Source: Rhizorhabdus sp.
Lineage (GTDB): Bacteria; Pseudomonadota; Alphaproteobacteria; Sphingomonadales; Sphingomonadaceae
Assembly: GCF_018006725.1 (NCBI RefSeq)
Contig: NZ_JAGMXV010000029.1
Coordinates: 1 to 32,600, forward strand
DNA length: 32,600 nucleotides
Reading direction: 5' to 3'
Position 1 is the stretch's first letter. Each line of letters begins with the position of its first letter. Made by a program: the position numbers and the translations under genes. Of the stretch, positions 7,629 through 16,769 are shown one piece after another. The notes under the pieces were generated by a model. That model was given only the letters and a program-made list of their open reading frames with translations, had not been told where the DNA came from and did no database searches.

Positions 7629-10363
7629 TCGGTCATACCTCCCGGCGTCATGCAGGCTTCCATAGCCGTGATCGCCGCCTCTTCGCGGTCGGCCTCGTCC
7701 AGCAGCGCCGCGATGCTATATTCGTCGCCGGCGTCGTCGATGCGGAAGCCGCCGGCCGGATCGGCCTCCATCGCCATCATCAAGTCATGCTCGATCGACA
7801 GCGCCTGGTCCAGCGCCGCCTGCCCCTCGGGATCGTCCCAGCGGGCAAGACTGTCCTGCATCTCGCCGAGCCGCTCCCAGTCGTCGAACGTCATGCCCGT
7901 CTCGACACGGGCGGGGCCGGCGCCGGCCTCTTCCGCCATGGCCGCCAGTTCGTCGGCCGATCGCATGTTGATCGCGCCCATCAGCGCCTGATCGGCGTCC
8001 TCGCCTCGCCGGATGCGACCGATCGCCTCCTCGATCAGCGAACCGTCCATGTCGGCGATGCCCATGTCGCGGGCGGCACCGTCAAGCAGCGACCGGATTT
8101 CCTCTTCGCCATCGTCGATCTGGCGCGTTCGCTCGCTCACGATCGCCACGTCTTCGGGGTGATAGACCCGCTCGCGCGCGCCGCGTTCGACCAGGTCGAT
8201 GACTTCATCCAGGCTCGGCCGCTCGGCAACCGACGGCGGGCCGAACCATCCCGCTTCCCACAGCTTCTCCCCCAGCTGATCGACCGACATGCCGCCCTTG
8301 CGCAGCACCCGGCCACCTTGCGTCATCCGGTTCGACAGGCCCGCCGTTACGGCGAAGTCATTGCCTTCATTGTCGCGCAGCCCGCCCCAGCGCGCGATCT
8401 GTGTCAGCAGTTCGACCGGCCCGGCCGGCGCCTTGCGCGGTTGGCGCGGCTTAATGTCCTTTTCGACGAACGGGCCGTCTTCGGCCGTGATCGCCGGCAT
8501 GTCGGGCGCGGGCTGTTCGGTGCCGCGGATTGCATCGACCGCGCGGACCAGCTCCGCCGCCCGGTCCGGCTCGGGGCCGTACAGTTCCCGTTCCGCCTCA
8601 CGCCGGATTGCCGGATCTTCGATCAGGTCGGCTCGCAACTCCACGCCCTCGGGTGCGTCCGGCGCGAATATGCTGCCACCTGGCATTTCGCCTTGGCCGC
8701 TGGGCCAGTTTTCCTCCTTCAGCCGCTTGGCCGCCCACGCGCGGACCTCGCCAGCTGTCTTGCCTTGCAGCACCGACGCGTTCGCTTTTACAATTTCCGG
8801 CGACAATATGGCGTAAAGCCGGGTTTCATCGGACCAGCTCAGCACTTTTCGGCCTGTCTCGGGTCCAAAGAAGTGCATGATGTACACATTTCGCGGGGTC
8901 GTCGGCAGGTTTGCTTTCATCAGCGCCGGTATGTAATCGTCTGCTATTACGCGGTTGAGCACTCGCATCGAAACGTCCGCGTCTAGCCGCAGGTCGAGAA
9001 TTTGCTTTTCGAGCGTTTTATCGCGCACGATCCAGCGCCCATCTTCCTTGACGATCGCGCGCGCATAGCGGCCGAGCCGTTCCTTTGCTCCATGCAGTTT
9101 GATCGCACCAAGCCAGCTCTGGTCGATGAATTGGCCTACGCCAGTTGCGCTGGACAGCGGGTTTTTGGCATTGGCTTTGCCCCGGCTCTCCGCCATGGCG
9201 ATGCGCCTTGCGATCTCGCCCACCGAACTCGACAGGGCCGTCTGTGACGCGAAGGGCGGGCGCTTTGCCGGGGCGAAGGTCGGCGCCGGCTCGCCGGCCT
9301 TCAGCGCGTCGATCGCGGCGGCAAGGCGCTGGCCGTGCAGCATGTCGGCATCGGGGCCGGGCTTGAACGGGCTGCTTTCCCGCACGTCCGCATCATAGTC
9401 GAGAACATGCATCGCCGCCCGTTCGTCGGGCGTCAGACGGTCTGTGCCGAACCGCTCGGCGATGACGCCGGTCAGCGCGCGATCGTCGATCGTCGCTCCG
9501 TCGATCATCCGGCGCTGGATGCTGTCGGGCAGCCGGTCGAACTGGCTGGCAAGAAAGCTCTCCCGCACGCTCGCGATGGCGTCCGGGGCGAACTCGATCG
9601 ACTTGGCGGCACCGCCCAGCACCGCGCCGGCGGCGGCGCTCACGGCAACGTCGACGGCGGCGTCCTGCAACGTGCGGTCGATCCCCAGCCTCGTTGCGTC
9701 GGCCTGTACCAGCGGTTCGCCAAGCGCCGTTACGGCGGCATTGGCGGCGGCCTCGCGCGCGGCCACCGACAATATCTGGCGGGCAGCGCCGGCCGCCACC
9801 GTGGAGCCGCCGCTAACCGGGATATAGGTCTCGGGCTTAGTCAGCTCGCCGCCGAGCCCGCCGATCAGCCCGCCGAACGTGCCCCAGCCTGTCGCGCCCT
9901 GCTGCACCTGTTCCGCCGCCGACAGGTCGCGACGACGCAATTCCGTGATCTTCGCGGAGAGGCTGGCGATGTCGCGGACGCCGCTATAGGTCGGCAGGAA
10001 ATTGGGGTCGCGCTTCTGTTCGGCCGACAGCGCCGACAACATGGCATTGAACTTGGCGAGATGGTCCATCGCCTGCGCGGGCAGCTTTTCCCCCCGGTCC
10101 AGCCTGCGCTGATAGCCCATCGCCTCGGCGACGCCGATGCGCCTAACGGCTATGCCGCGCTGTTCAAGCGCCGATGCGATCTCATCGCGGGCGTTGTTCT
10201 CATAGCGCGCCTGGTTGGAGAACATGTCGGGGCCGGACCGCGATGCCTGGAAGCCTGCGGCGACATTCTCGATGAAGCCCGTTTCCCGGATCGGCGGCTC
10301 AGCCGCCGGGCGAACCGATCCGCCCTGTTCGACGGCCTCGGTATATTGACCGAACAGGCCCAT
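7625..10363 (-). CDS. Ejection protein with a lytic transglycosylase (SLT) domain
   Basis: A 912-residue protein. The central segment (about 385-545) is a soluble lytic transglycosylase-type domain: IARRIAMAESRGKANAKNP with catalytic Glu392 in the ES motif, SSATGVGQFI at 404-413, and a later NVYIMHFFGPETGRKVL segment. It would open the murein layer during DNA entry. The flanks are Ala/Gly-rich helical sequence, including a hydrophobic Gly/Ala region at about 160-255, and an acidic C-terminus. The ATG at 10363 shares one base with the upstream stop (TGATG); the frame is open further upstream but overlaps the previous gene. In T7 this activity sits at the N-terminus of gp16; here it is central in one of two large proteins. 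The DNA encoding the domain is visibly less GC-rich than the rest of the gene. Confidence 0.85.
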   Translation of the reverse strand: MGLFGQYTEAVEQGGSVRPAAEPPIRETGFIENVAAGFQASRSGPDMFSNQARYENNARDEIASALEQRGIAVRRIGVAEAMGYQRRLDRGEKLPAQAMDHLAKFNAMLSALSAEQKRDPNFLPTYSGVRDIASLSAKITELRRRDLSAAEQVQQGATGWGTFGGLIGGLGGELTKPETYIPVSGGSTVAAGAARQILSVAAREAAANAAVTALGEPLVQADATRLGIDRTLQDAAVDVAVSAAAGAVLGGAAKSIEFAPDAIASVRESFLASQFDRLPDSIQRRMIDGATIDDRALTGVIAERFGTDRLTPDERAAMHVLDYDADVRESSPFKPGPDADMLHGQRLAAAIDALKAGEPAPTFAPAKRPPFASQTALSSSVGEIARRIAMAESRGKANAKNPLSSATGVGQFIDQSWLGAIKLHGAKERLGRYARAIVKEDGRWIVRDKTLEKQILDLRLDADVSMRVLNRVIADDYIPALMKANLPTTPRNVYIMHFFGPETGRKVLSWSDETRLYAILSPEIVKANASVLQGKTAGEVRAWAAKRLKEENWPSGQGEMPGGSIFAPDAPEGVELRADLIEDPAIRREAERELYGPEPDRAAELVRAVDAIRGTEQPAPDMPAITAEDGPFVEKDIKPRQPRKAPAGPVELLTQIARWGGLRDNEGNDFAVTAGLSNRMTQGGRVLRKGGMSVDQLGEKLWEAGWFGPPSVAERPSLDEVIDLVERGARERVYHPEDVAIVSERTRQIDDGEEEIRSLLDGAARDMGIADMDGSLIEEAIGRIRRGEDADQALMGAINMRSADELAAMAEEAGAGPARVETGMTFDDWERLGEMQDSLARWDDPEGQAALDQALSIEHDLMMAMEADPAGGFRIDDAGDEYSIAALLDEADREEAAITAMEACMTPGGMTE

Positions 10364-12336
10364 CAGCGGCCCCGCAACAGATTGATGTCGAACGTCCACG
10401 GCCTTTTTTCGCTGTTCGTCACCAGACCATTGCCGATGCGGATGCGATAGCGGCCGTCGAACATCGGGACAGGTACGGCCTTGCGGATTTCGGGCAGGGT
10501 CAGCTTCCGGCCCCCGACATAGGCGTTCCGGCCCTGCGCGGCCCGCGTCCAGTCGGCCTGTCCGGCGCGCGCGATCGTCTGGGTGAAGTCCTGCTCGGTC
10601 CAGTCGGGCGGGATGATCACATGGCCGCCGTTCATGGCGATGATGCCGCCCCGGCCGCGACCGTCGCCGCCGGCGGCGCGATCGAGCGCGCGCTTCCACC
10701 TGTCTTCATCGAGCCCGTTCTGCTCGACGTCGCCGGCATCGGCGCTCTCATAGGCATAGATGCCACGCGCCGTCTGGTAGAGTGCGGTGCCCAGCGCAGG
10801 GGCATCGCTGAATGCCTTGGCATAGGCGCCCCATGCGGCATTGGCATCGTTGCGAACCGCCGGCGTCCATATGCCCTTTTGCGTCTTCAGGATTTCGTCG
10901 CCCTGCAACGCGAGGCTGGCGACATTGCGGCCGGTGGCGCTCGACGCCGACAGGTCCGCAAGATGGGCGAACATCGGATCGTTGCTGACCTGCCTTGCCG
11001 CACTGGCGGCATCGTCGCCGAACAGACGCACGCGATCGAGAACCATCGCCTTGCCGCCGGGGCTGCGATAGGTCGCCTGCATCTCCTCGATCTCGGACGG
11101 TAGCAGCGGCTTGGCATCGCGCTGTCCATATTGGTTCGCAGCGGCGCGGGCGGAGCGGCGCCGCGCCTCGATCGAGGCCGGGTCGCTCCAGTTGATCGGC
11201 GCCGGCGGCGCCCGGCCGGTGGCATAGCTGGCGGCCAGCATCGGCGATTGACCGAGCAGGCTGCTGACCGTCGACCGGATTTCCTTCAGCCCTGTTCGCA
11301 ACGCATTTTCCGATGGCGTCAGCCCGCCATTCCGCGTCTCGGTCGCCGCGAGCTTAGCCAGTTCCTCGTCGAGCTGCGCCGGCGTCAGATTGCGATAGCC
11401 GACCGCCGCCGCCGATGCCTGGCCCTTGGCGCGCAGTTCGACCGCCTTGGACGTGTCGCCGATCGCCTCATAGCGATCCGCCAGCGACTGCCAGTCCTGT
11501 GGTTTGCCGGTGCCCGCGTTCAGCGTCGCTTCGACGGTTGCCAGCTCTTCGCGCTGTTCGGCCTTTGCCTGGCTCGCCAGCGCCCGCTGTTCGGCCGCCT
11601 CCCGGCGCAAATCGACGTCGGTTCCGCTTTTCAGGGCGAGCAGCTTGTCCGCCGGCAGCAGCGTGTCGAACTGGCCGCTGTCGAGCAGGATCTTGCGCTT
11701 GTCGGCCGGCAACCCTTCGGCCAGCGATATCGCCCCCTTGGCGAGCGACGCCCTCCGCAACTCCTCGATCTTGTCCGCTGGCAGCAAGCCTTCCATCTGC
11801 CCGATGCGGGTTTCCACCGACGCCTGGTAGCTTTCCCAATTGTCCCCGGTCGGCGACCGGTTGAGCAGATTGGCCCCGATATCGTCGGCGGCCTGATAAT
11901 CCGCGATCGTCTTGTCCGCGCGCTTCTCGATCGCATAGGCTTTGGCATTGCCCAGCACGCGGCCCCGATACTGCGCAACGTCGGGCAGAAAGGCGTTGCG
12001 GACCTCGCGATCGGATAGCGTGTTCAGAAAATCGTCGGTCCGCCGCTCGACGATCGTCGCTGCCTTTTCCTCGAAGCCGGCGGCATCGGCCGGCCCGTTC
12101 AGCTTCAGCTGGGTCAGTTCGTCGTCGATCTGCCCTTGCAGCTGCGCGAAGGCGACCGCCCGGTCCGCCGCCATGCCGGCGCGGTCGCGTTGACGGTCCA
12201 CCAGGACGACACGCTGCGTCGCCTCGCCCAACTGGTCGAGCCCCTGTCCGACGATTGCGCCCGGCGCGGGGCCGTTGCGCAACTCGATCGGCATCGCCAG
12301 CGCGCGGGTCTGGCTCTCATAGACCGGCCCGCTCAT
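10363..12336 (-). CDS. Internal virion protein, T7 gp15-like by position
   Basis: A 657-residue, mostly alpha-helical, highly charged protein with long Ala/Glu/Arg/Gln segments (for example DKRKILLDSGQFDTLLPADK and REAAEQRALASQAKAEQREE) and no membrane segment or enzymatic motif. It sits between the gp14-like protein and the transglycosylase protein, where T7-like phages encode the second ejection protein (gp15), which polymerises into a periplasmic tunnel. Start ATG 12336 overlaps the gp14-like stop by four bases. Sequence identity to known gp15 cannot be judged by eye; length and helical character agree with the family. Confidence 0.65.
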   Translation of the reverse strand: MSGPVYESQTRALAMPIELRNGPAPGAIVGQGLDQLGEATQRVVLVDRQRDRAGMAADRAVAFAQLQGQIDDELTQLKLNGPADAAGFEEKAATIVERRTDDFLNTLSDREVRNAFLPDVAQYRGRVLGNAKAYAIEKRADKTIADYQAADDIGANLLNRSPTGDNWESYQASVETRIGQMEGLLPADKIEELRRASLAKGAISLAEGLPADKRKILLDSGQFDTLLPADKLLALKSGTDVDLRREAAEQRALASQAKAEQREELATVEATLNAGTGKPQDWQSLADRYEAIGDTSKAVELRAKGQASAAAVGYRNLTPAQLDEELAKLAATETRNGGLTPSENALRTGLKEIRSTVSSLLGQSPMLAASYATGRAPPAPINWSDPASIEARRRSARAAANQYGQRDAKPLLPSEIEEMQATYRSPGGKAMVLDRVRLFGDDAASAARQVSNDPMFAHLADLSASSATGRNVASLALQGDEILKTQKGIWTPAVRNDANAAWGAYAKAFSDAPALGTALYQTARGIYAYESADAGDVEQNGLDEDRWKRALDRAAGGDGRGRGGIIAMNGGHVIIPPDWTEQDFTQTIARAGQADWTRAAQGRNAYVGGRKLTLPEIRKAVPVPMFDGRYRIRIGNGLVTNSEKRPWTFDINLLRGR

Positions 12337-12887
12337 CGCAGCGTTCCCATGCCGAAGGGGGATGTTCCGGTCGGCATCCGATAGGATGATCCATAGGCGA
12401 TCGAGGGGGCCGCGCTCGCGCTGCCGCCCGCACCGGCCGCGCCGCCCGCCGATGACCCGCCAAGGCTGCTCGCGCCCATAAGGATGCTGCTGCCGACGCT
12501 GAGCCCCGTCGATATCAGCGTGCCGGTCGCCTGTTGCTTCATCTGCTTGGCCTGCCGGCGCAGATTGCTGGCCTCGCCGGCCGCGCGGTTGCGGATGTTC
12601 AGCTTGTCATACTCGGCATTGATCGCATTCTGGCGCAGCATCTCCAGCGCGCTGCCGGTGCCCAGCTCGATACCCGACGCGCCCTGCATGGCAATCGCCT
12701 CGCCCTGCGCGGCCCGCGCCTCGCGTGCTACCTGCAATTCGTCCAGCGCGCCCTGCAACTCGGTACGGCGGGCATTTTCGCGCGTGGCGTTGGCGTTGCT
12801 GTTCAGCTGGCTCGCCTGCGATATGCCGCTGTACAGCTGGCCCGCCGCCATGGCGCCGATGGCGATGATCGGAAGCGCGGCACCCAT
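12333..12887 (-). CDS. Internal virion protein, T7 gp14-like
   Basis: A 184-residue protein. The N-terminus (IIAIGAMAAGQLYSGISQAS) is a hydrophobic Ala/Gly helix, followed by a long polar helical region (about 25-120: NSNANATRENARRTELQGAL, IELGTGSALEMLRQNAINAEYD, NLRRQAKQMKQQATG) and a Gly/Ser/Ala-rich C-terminus. This is the usual layout of gp14-type proteins, the first to be ejected, which insert in the outer membrane. Its neighbours, a gp13-like gene upstream and two large ejection proteins downstream, support the call. It starts three bases after the gp13-like stop and ends in an ATGA overlap. Confidence 0.75.
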   Translation of the reverse strand: MGAALPIIAIGAMAAGQLYSGISQASQLNSNANATRENARRTELQGALDELQVAREARAAQGEAIAMQGASGIELGTGSALEMLRQNAINAEYDKLNIRNRAAGEASNLRRQAKQMKQQATGTLISTGLSVGSSILMGASSLGGSSAGGAAGAGGSASAAPSIAYGSSYRMPTGTSPFGMGTLR

Positions 12888-12890
12888 CGG

Positions 12891-13319
12891 TCATTCCCCC
12901 TTGATGCGCGCGAAGATCAGCGCGTCGCTGCCGTCCGGCCACACGCCGAACATCGTTCCTTCCTGCGCGAAGCCCAGCATCCACGCCCATTGCCGCGCCG
13001 CCGGGAAGCCGCGCCGGACAAGGCAGTCGATCCGGCGATAGCCGCTCGCCTCGATCGCGCGCAGGCAGGGTCGCGTGATCGCCAGCAGCTCGGCCGGCGA
13101 CAGCCGCGACAGCGCCGCCCATGCCGTCGCCCATTTCGCATGGTTTTCGTACAGCCCGGCGCACGCGATCGGCCGGCCGTCGCGAACCGCGGTGAAGCTC
13201 GGTCCGCCGGCCGCCATGACAAGGATCTGCCCCTGCGCCAGACCGATGTCGCCGGCCTGCTCGGGCTGCACCTCCAGCGCCGCGATATCGTCGGGGTGAA
13301 AGTCGCGGATCTCGATCAT
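12891..13319 (-). CDS. T7 gp13-like protein with an acetyltransferase-type fold
   Basis: A 142-residue protein starting MIEIRDFHPDDIAAL, a GNAT-like first strand and helix, followed by ILVMAAGGPSFTAVRDGRPIACAGL and a late RRIDCLVRRGFPAARQWAWMLGF segment typical of the last strands of that fold. T7 gp13 (internal virion protein A) and its relatives share this shape, and the gene occupies the matching place between tail nozzle and gp14-like genes. The canonical acetyl-CoA loop (Q/RxxGxG/A) is not evident, so it probably acts in virion assembly rather than as an enzyme. ATG 13319 overlaps the nozzle stop by four bases. Confidence 0.72.
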   Translation of the reverse strand: MIEIRDFHPDDIAALEVQPEQAGDIGLAQGQILVMAAGGPSFTAVRDGRPIACAGLYENHAKWATAWAALSRLSPAELLAITRPCLRAIEASGYRRIDCLVRRGFPAARQWAWMLGFAQEGTMFGVWPDGSDALIFARIKGE

Positions 13320-15517
13320 CGGTCGCCCGTCGTGATGGTTGGCAGGATGGCAAGGATGGTGGCGGGCAGGGGGGCCGTCCGCTCGATCAGGATCTGCGCG
13401 TCGCGGTCATAATCGCCGATCTCCTCGAACACGAAATCCCCGCTGAACAGCGGCGGCGCCTGGTCCATCGCGACAAGGTCGAGCCGGTTTTCCAGCACGG
13501 TCCCCATGCCGTTCTGCACCGTCACCTTGATGCCCAGCGTCTCCGCGACGCGCAGCGTCACCCGGTTCACCCGCTTGATCTTGCCCTGGCTCGTGCCGTC
13601 CTCGCTGCCGACCTCGAAACGCAGCGTCTTCAGCTGCGCGGGCAGGGGCAGGCCGACATGGACGGTGGAGGCGGGTGCATCGAGCGCGACCGTGCCCGCA
13701 CCGGAAACCGTCAGGCGGGGATGGCTCGCGCCGTCGACCAATATGTCGACCTCGGCACCGGCAAGATGCGTCAGGCCGCCGACGCTGGAAACCGGACCGC
13801 CCGAATAGGTCACGCCGGCATCGACGAAGAAGGCATCCTTCTGCGCGGTGCCCGTCTGCCATATCGGGTCCATGCGCAGGATCAGGTGTTTGGCCCCAAA
13901 GGTGGCATAGACCCATATCTGGTCCAGCTCGCCTTCGGGATCGGTGCAGCGGCAGATGCTCTTCGCCGACAGGCCTGGCCCCATCGTCCGCCGTGCCCAG
14001 CCCAGCGCCTGTTCGGTCGGTTCATAGAGGCAGGCGAACAGCGTTCCTTCGCGGTCCACCGCCCACAAATGCCGGTCGGGTTCCTGCGCGAACGCCATTT
14101 CGACGAAGCCCGCCTTGCCCATATGCTCGGCGAAGCGGGTGATATCGACGGCCTCGTTGCGGTCGCGCTCGACCGCATAGTCCAGCTGGATGATCTTGCG
14201 CCGCGCCTTCTGAATGAACAGCAGCCGGCCGGCGGTCAGCAGCGGGCGCCCGATCGCGCTGCCATAGGTCGATTGCGTTTCGATCTTGGCGTTTTTCGGC
14301 CCGATCGCCTGCGCGGTCGATTGCGCCTTCAGCACATGTTCGGCGCTTGCCGTGCCGATCAGCAGGTCGCGGTCGGCCTTCAGCCACCGGATGCGGTTGG
14401 GGTTCGGCAGCGATACGCGGATTGCCATGTCGGCGGTCTGCTCGCCCAGCGTGTTGACCTCGGCGAAATTCTCATAGTCGCCGACGACGCTGGCATAGAC
14501 GGTCGCATCCTTGCCGAAGGTCAGCCGCTCATTCCATATCGTTACCGCGTTCGGCCAGCCCCGGCGCGCCGAAAAGGCACCGAAGCTCCAGCGCCACGTC
14601 GTCTCGCCCCCGGTCAGCCAGGGCAGGCGGCGAACGACGGTCGCGTTGACGACTGTGGGGCTGACATAGCCGGTGATCCGCGCCACCCCGTAGCGGTCAT
14701 GGACATAGGTCCACTGCACGCCATAGGGGCCCTTGTCGTTGATGTCCTTGCCGACGCCCGAACCGTCCCATTCGGTGCCGGACGAGTGAACCGGCGCGAC
14801 GGTGCCGGTGCGCAGGCTCGCCCCGCCGCTCATCTGGTACACCCGCCCGTTCCAGGCGCGATATTCGCCCAGCGTGACCTCAAGGCCCGGTTCCCACTGT
14901 CCGATGCCGTTGAAGTCTTCCGTCTCGAGGCGGATCAGCCCGCCGACGTCTCCACTCTGGAATTGCGCGCTGCTCGCCGTGATCGTGATCGCGCCGGTGA
15001 TGCCGTTCGGCGACATGGTCACCGCTTCGTCGATATTCTGGTCCTCGAAGGGACCGGCCGACAGGTCGAGCGTGGTCAGCGCGAAGGTCGTTGCGCTGGT
15101 CCGCGACAGCTTGCGGGGCGCGTGCGAGCCATGGCACAGATAGAGCACGTCCGCCGACTGCTCATGGTCCAGCTCGGCCAGCTCGGCGAACGCATAGGGT
15201 GTCGCCACCTCATAGGCGACGCCAGGGCTCGTCTCGATGCGGACGTCGTTGGTGTAGAAGCGGAACGCTGCGTTGCTCGCCTCGATCACATAGCTTTGTG
15301 TGACGTTGAACTCGAACGGCAGCAGCCGGCACGGCCCCTTGGCTTCCGCGACGTAGCGCGTTCCCGGCGCGGCGATGGCCGGCCCCTGCAACACCGGCAG
15401 GAAGCCCGTCACCGTCTCCAGCCCGTTCTGGTAGATGCGCTGGTCCACGCGGCCATGCAGGCGCGGCGACAGCTCCCCGCCATTCAGGCTCGCTTGGATC
15501 GGCGTCGCTCTACCCAC
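13316..15517 (-). CDS. Tail nozzle, tail tubular protein B (T7 gp12-like)
   Basis: A 733-residue, beta-rich protein with the hallmark N-terminus of podoviral nozzle proteins: PIQASLNGGELSPRLHGRVDQRIYQNGL, then FLPVLQGPAIAAPGTRYVAEAK and LLPFEFNVTQSYVIE. It forms the hexameric distal tube through which DNA and ejection proteins pass. Further typical segments include GWPNAVTIWNERLTFG and the VYASVVGDYENF strand. It starts with GTG (15517) and overlaps the adaptor stop by 8 bases; no ATG lies nearby and the Shine-Dalgarno is weak, which suggests coupling to adaptor translation. Length is close to that of T7 gp12. Confidence 0.88.
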   Translation of the reverse strand: MGRATPIQASLNGGELSPRLHGRVDQRIYQNGLETVTGFLPVLQGPAIAAPGTRYVAEAKGPCRLLPFEFNVTQSYVIEASNAAFRFYTNDVRIETSPGVAYEVATPYAFAELAELDHEQSADVLYLCHGSHAPRKLSRTSATTFALTTLDLSAGPFEDQNIDEAVTMSPNGITGAITITASSAQFQSGDVGGLIRLETEDFNGIGQWEPGLEVTLGEYRAWNGRVYQMSGGASLRTGTVAPVHSSGTEWDGSGVGKDINDKGPYGVQWTYVHDRYGVARITGYVSPTVVNATVVRRLPWLTGGETTWRWSFGAFSARRGWPNAVTIWNERLTFGKDATVYASVVGDYENFAEVNTLGEQTADMAIRVSLPNPNRIRWLKADRDLLIGTASAEHVLKAQSTAQAIGPKNAKIETQSTYGSAIGRPLLTAGRLLFIQKARRKIIQLDYAVERDRNEAVDITRFAEHMGKAGFVEMAFAQEPDRHLWAVDREGTLFACLYEPTEQALGWARRTMGPGLSAKSICRCTDPEGELDQIWVYATFGAKHLILRMDPIWQTGTAQKDAFFVDAGVTYSGGPVSSVGGLTHLAGAEVDILVDGASHPRLTVSGAGTVALDAPASTVHVGLPLPAQLKTLRFEVGSEDGTSQGKIKRVNRVTLRVAETLGIKVTVQNGMGTVLENRLDLVAMDQAPPLFSGDFVFEEIGDYDRDAQILIERTAPLPATILAILPTITTGDR

Positions 15518-16106
15518 GGTTACGCGCCGCGAGCCAGCTGGATTGCGCCTGCTGGCCTAGGTCGCGGTTGCCGGTGGCAAGGCCGTTCTGGCGCCTGGCG
15601 CCACGCATGGCGCGTTCGGCCTTGGCTTCGGCGCGGTTCGCGACGCCTGCCAGCGCGGTGACCGGCTCGGCAAGATCCTCGGCCAGCTGCCGGATCAGCG
15701 CCTCGTACATGCCGGGCGACCAGGTCGCGAGGTCGATATTCCGCCAGATAAGCCGCACCGGCAGCGGGCCTTCATGATCGGTCAGGATCAGATTGCCTTC
15801 CTGCTCGCCCTGGAAATAGTTGGGATCGTCCTTTGCGAAGGGCAGCCAGCGCAGACAGTCGGCCGGCAGCTGATATTGATAGGCCCAGCCAAAGGCGGGC
15901 GTCTCGGAAAGACGGTTCAGCCATTCGCGGCGAACCGCCGGCTTCCACGGCTGCTCGGACAGGACGGCGTCGACCGTGCGGTCCCATATCGCCTTGGCGC
16001 TGGATGCCAGCGAGCTCGCTTCGTCGATATCGGCAATGCGCTTGGTGGAGCCGATCAGGGCGGCGGCGGCGTTGATAGCTGCGGTCTGCGATCGTTCGCC
16101 GGCCAT
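15510..16106 (-). CDS. Tail adaptor, tail tubular protein A (T7 gp11-like)
   Basis: A 198-residue protein with the gp11 pattern: N-terminal helices (INAAAALIGSTKRIADIDEA, SSAKAIWDRTVDAVLSEQPW) followed by YQYQLPADCLRWLPF and the strand VRLIWRNIDLATWSPGMYEALIRQLAEDLAEPVT. The protein forms the ring joining portal to nozzle. ATG 16106 is preceded by GAGAGGG. The C-terminus ends in basic helices (AEAKAERAMRGARRQ). It is immediately followed by the nozzle gene, as in all T7-like gene orders. Confidence 0.87.
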   Translation of the reverse strand: MAGERSQTAAINAAAALIGSTKRIADIDEASSLASSAKAIWDRTVDAVLSEQPWKPAVRREWLNRLSETPAFGWAYQYQLPADCLRWLPFAKDDPNYFQGEQEGNLILTDHEGPLPVRLIWRNIDLATWSPGMYEALIRQLAEDLAEPVTALAGVANRAEAKAERAMRGARRQNGLATGNRDLGQQAQSSWLAARNRG

Positions 16107-16135
16107 GGTCCCGCCCTCTCTTCATAATCGGAAGA

Positions 16136-16196
16136 CGCCGCCGGGAAAGGCACTCCCGGAACCGACTGGAGGCGGTCCCGAACATTCCCGGCGGCG
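16136..16196 (-). terminator. Long stem in the gap between decoration-protein and adaptor genes
   Basis: Two perfectly complementary 12-base arms (16136-16147, CGCCGCCGGGAA, and 16185-16196) enclose a further structured loop containing CCGGGA-type repeats. It lies in the 108-base gap downstream of the probable decoration gene. No U-run follows, so it may be an intrinsic-like terminator with read-through, or an RNA processing or stabilising stem that lowers tail-gene expression relative to capsid genes. Confidence 0.55.
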
Positions 16197-16214
16197 CTCC
16201 CCCCGCTGCCGGCC

Positions 16215-16664
16215 TCAACGGCCGGTAGTGATGACCCAGAACTGCAGGATGCCCGCTCCGGGAAGGTCAGCCGTGCCGACGGTGAAGATGATCTCTTCCT
16301 CCGCCGACAGCGGCGCGTCGTCGCCGGCCGATGACAGCATCGTGGGCGTCGGCACATTGGCCGTGGTGAACGTCGCTGCGGCGCGATATTTGGCGGGCGT
16401 GCTTGCGGTGCCGACCGCGATCGTCGCGCTCGCACCCATCGTCACCGACGCCAGCATCAGGATCGCGACGACCTTTTCGTTCGCCGGGATCTGCGCGATC
16501 ACATTGGTGTCGGCGACCACTTTCTTGACGGTGCTCGACGCCATGTCGAACGTCGCCTGATAGGCGCGCAGCCGGGCGCCATAGACGCGACCGTCCGCCT
16601 TCAGGTCGGGAACCTTGGTTCCGTCGATGACGCCGACAAGCTCGGCCGAATAACCCTTTGCCAT
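16215..16664 (-). CDS. Small capsid-module protein, probable head decoration protein
   Basis: A 149-residue, beta-rich protein without membrane or enzyme motifs. It has repeated Ala/Thr/Val strands (VVADTNVIAQIPANEKVVAI, LASVTMGASATIAVGTAST, ILQFWVITTGR). Position directly downstream of the major capsid gene, moderate size and the isolated, hairpin-bordered transcript segment all fit a head decoration or minor capsid protein. ATG 16664 has GGAG just upstream, and 14 upstream in-frame codons lack a better signal. No specific family was recognised. Confidence 0.55.
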   Translation of the reverse strand: MAKGYSAELVGVIDGTKVPDLKADGRVYGARLRAYQATFDMASSTVKKVVADTNVIAQIPANEKVVAILMLASVTMGASATIAVGTASTPAKYRAAATFTTANVPTPTMLSSAGDDAPLSAEEEIIFTVGTADLPGAGILQFWVITTGR

Positions 16665-16706
16665 AGTCTCCGTTTCCTTCGTCCCTTCGGGCCTTTCGGT
16701 CCGCAC

Positions 16707-16759
16707 GCCCCCTCGGGGGCAGTTGATCCGGGGTTGGGAGGCGACCGGAGCCGCCTCCC
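16707..16759 (-). terminator. Two hairpins downstream of the major capsid gene
   Basis: Read on the minus strand just after the capsid stop codon, an 8-base stem (16736-16743 with 16752-16759, GGGAGGCG/CGCCTCCC, 8-base loop) is followed by a second GC stem (GCCCC/GGGGC at 16707-16720). No U-tract is visible. They probably cause partial termination or protect the 3' end of the capsid message. Confidence 0.5.
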
Positions 16760-16769
16760 GGCCCAGGGG

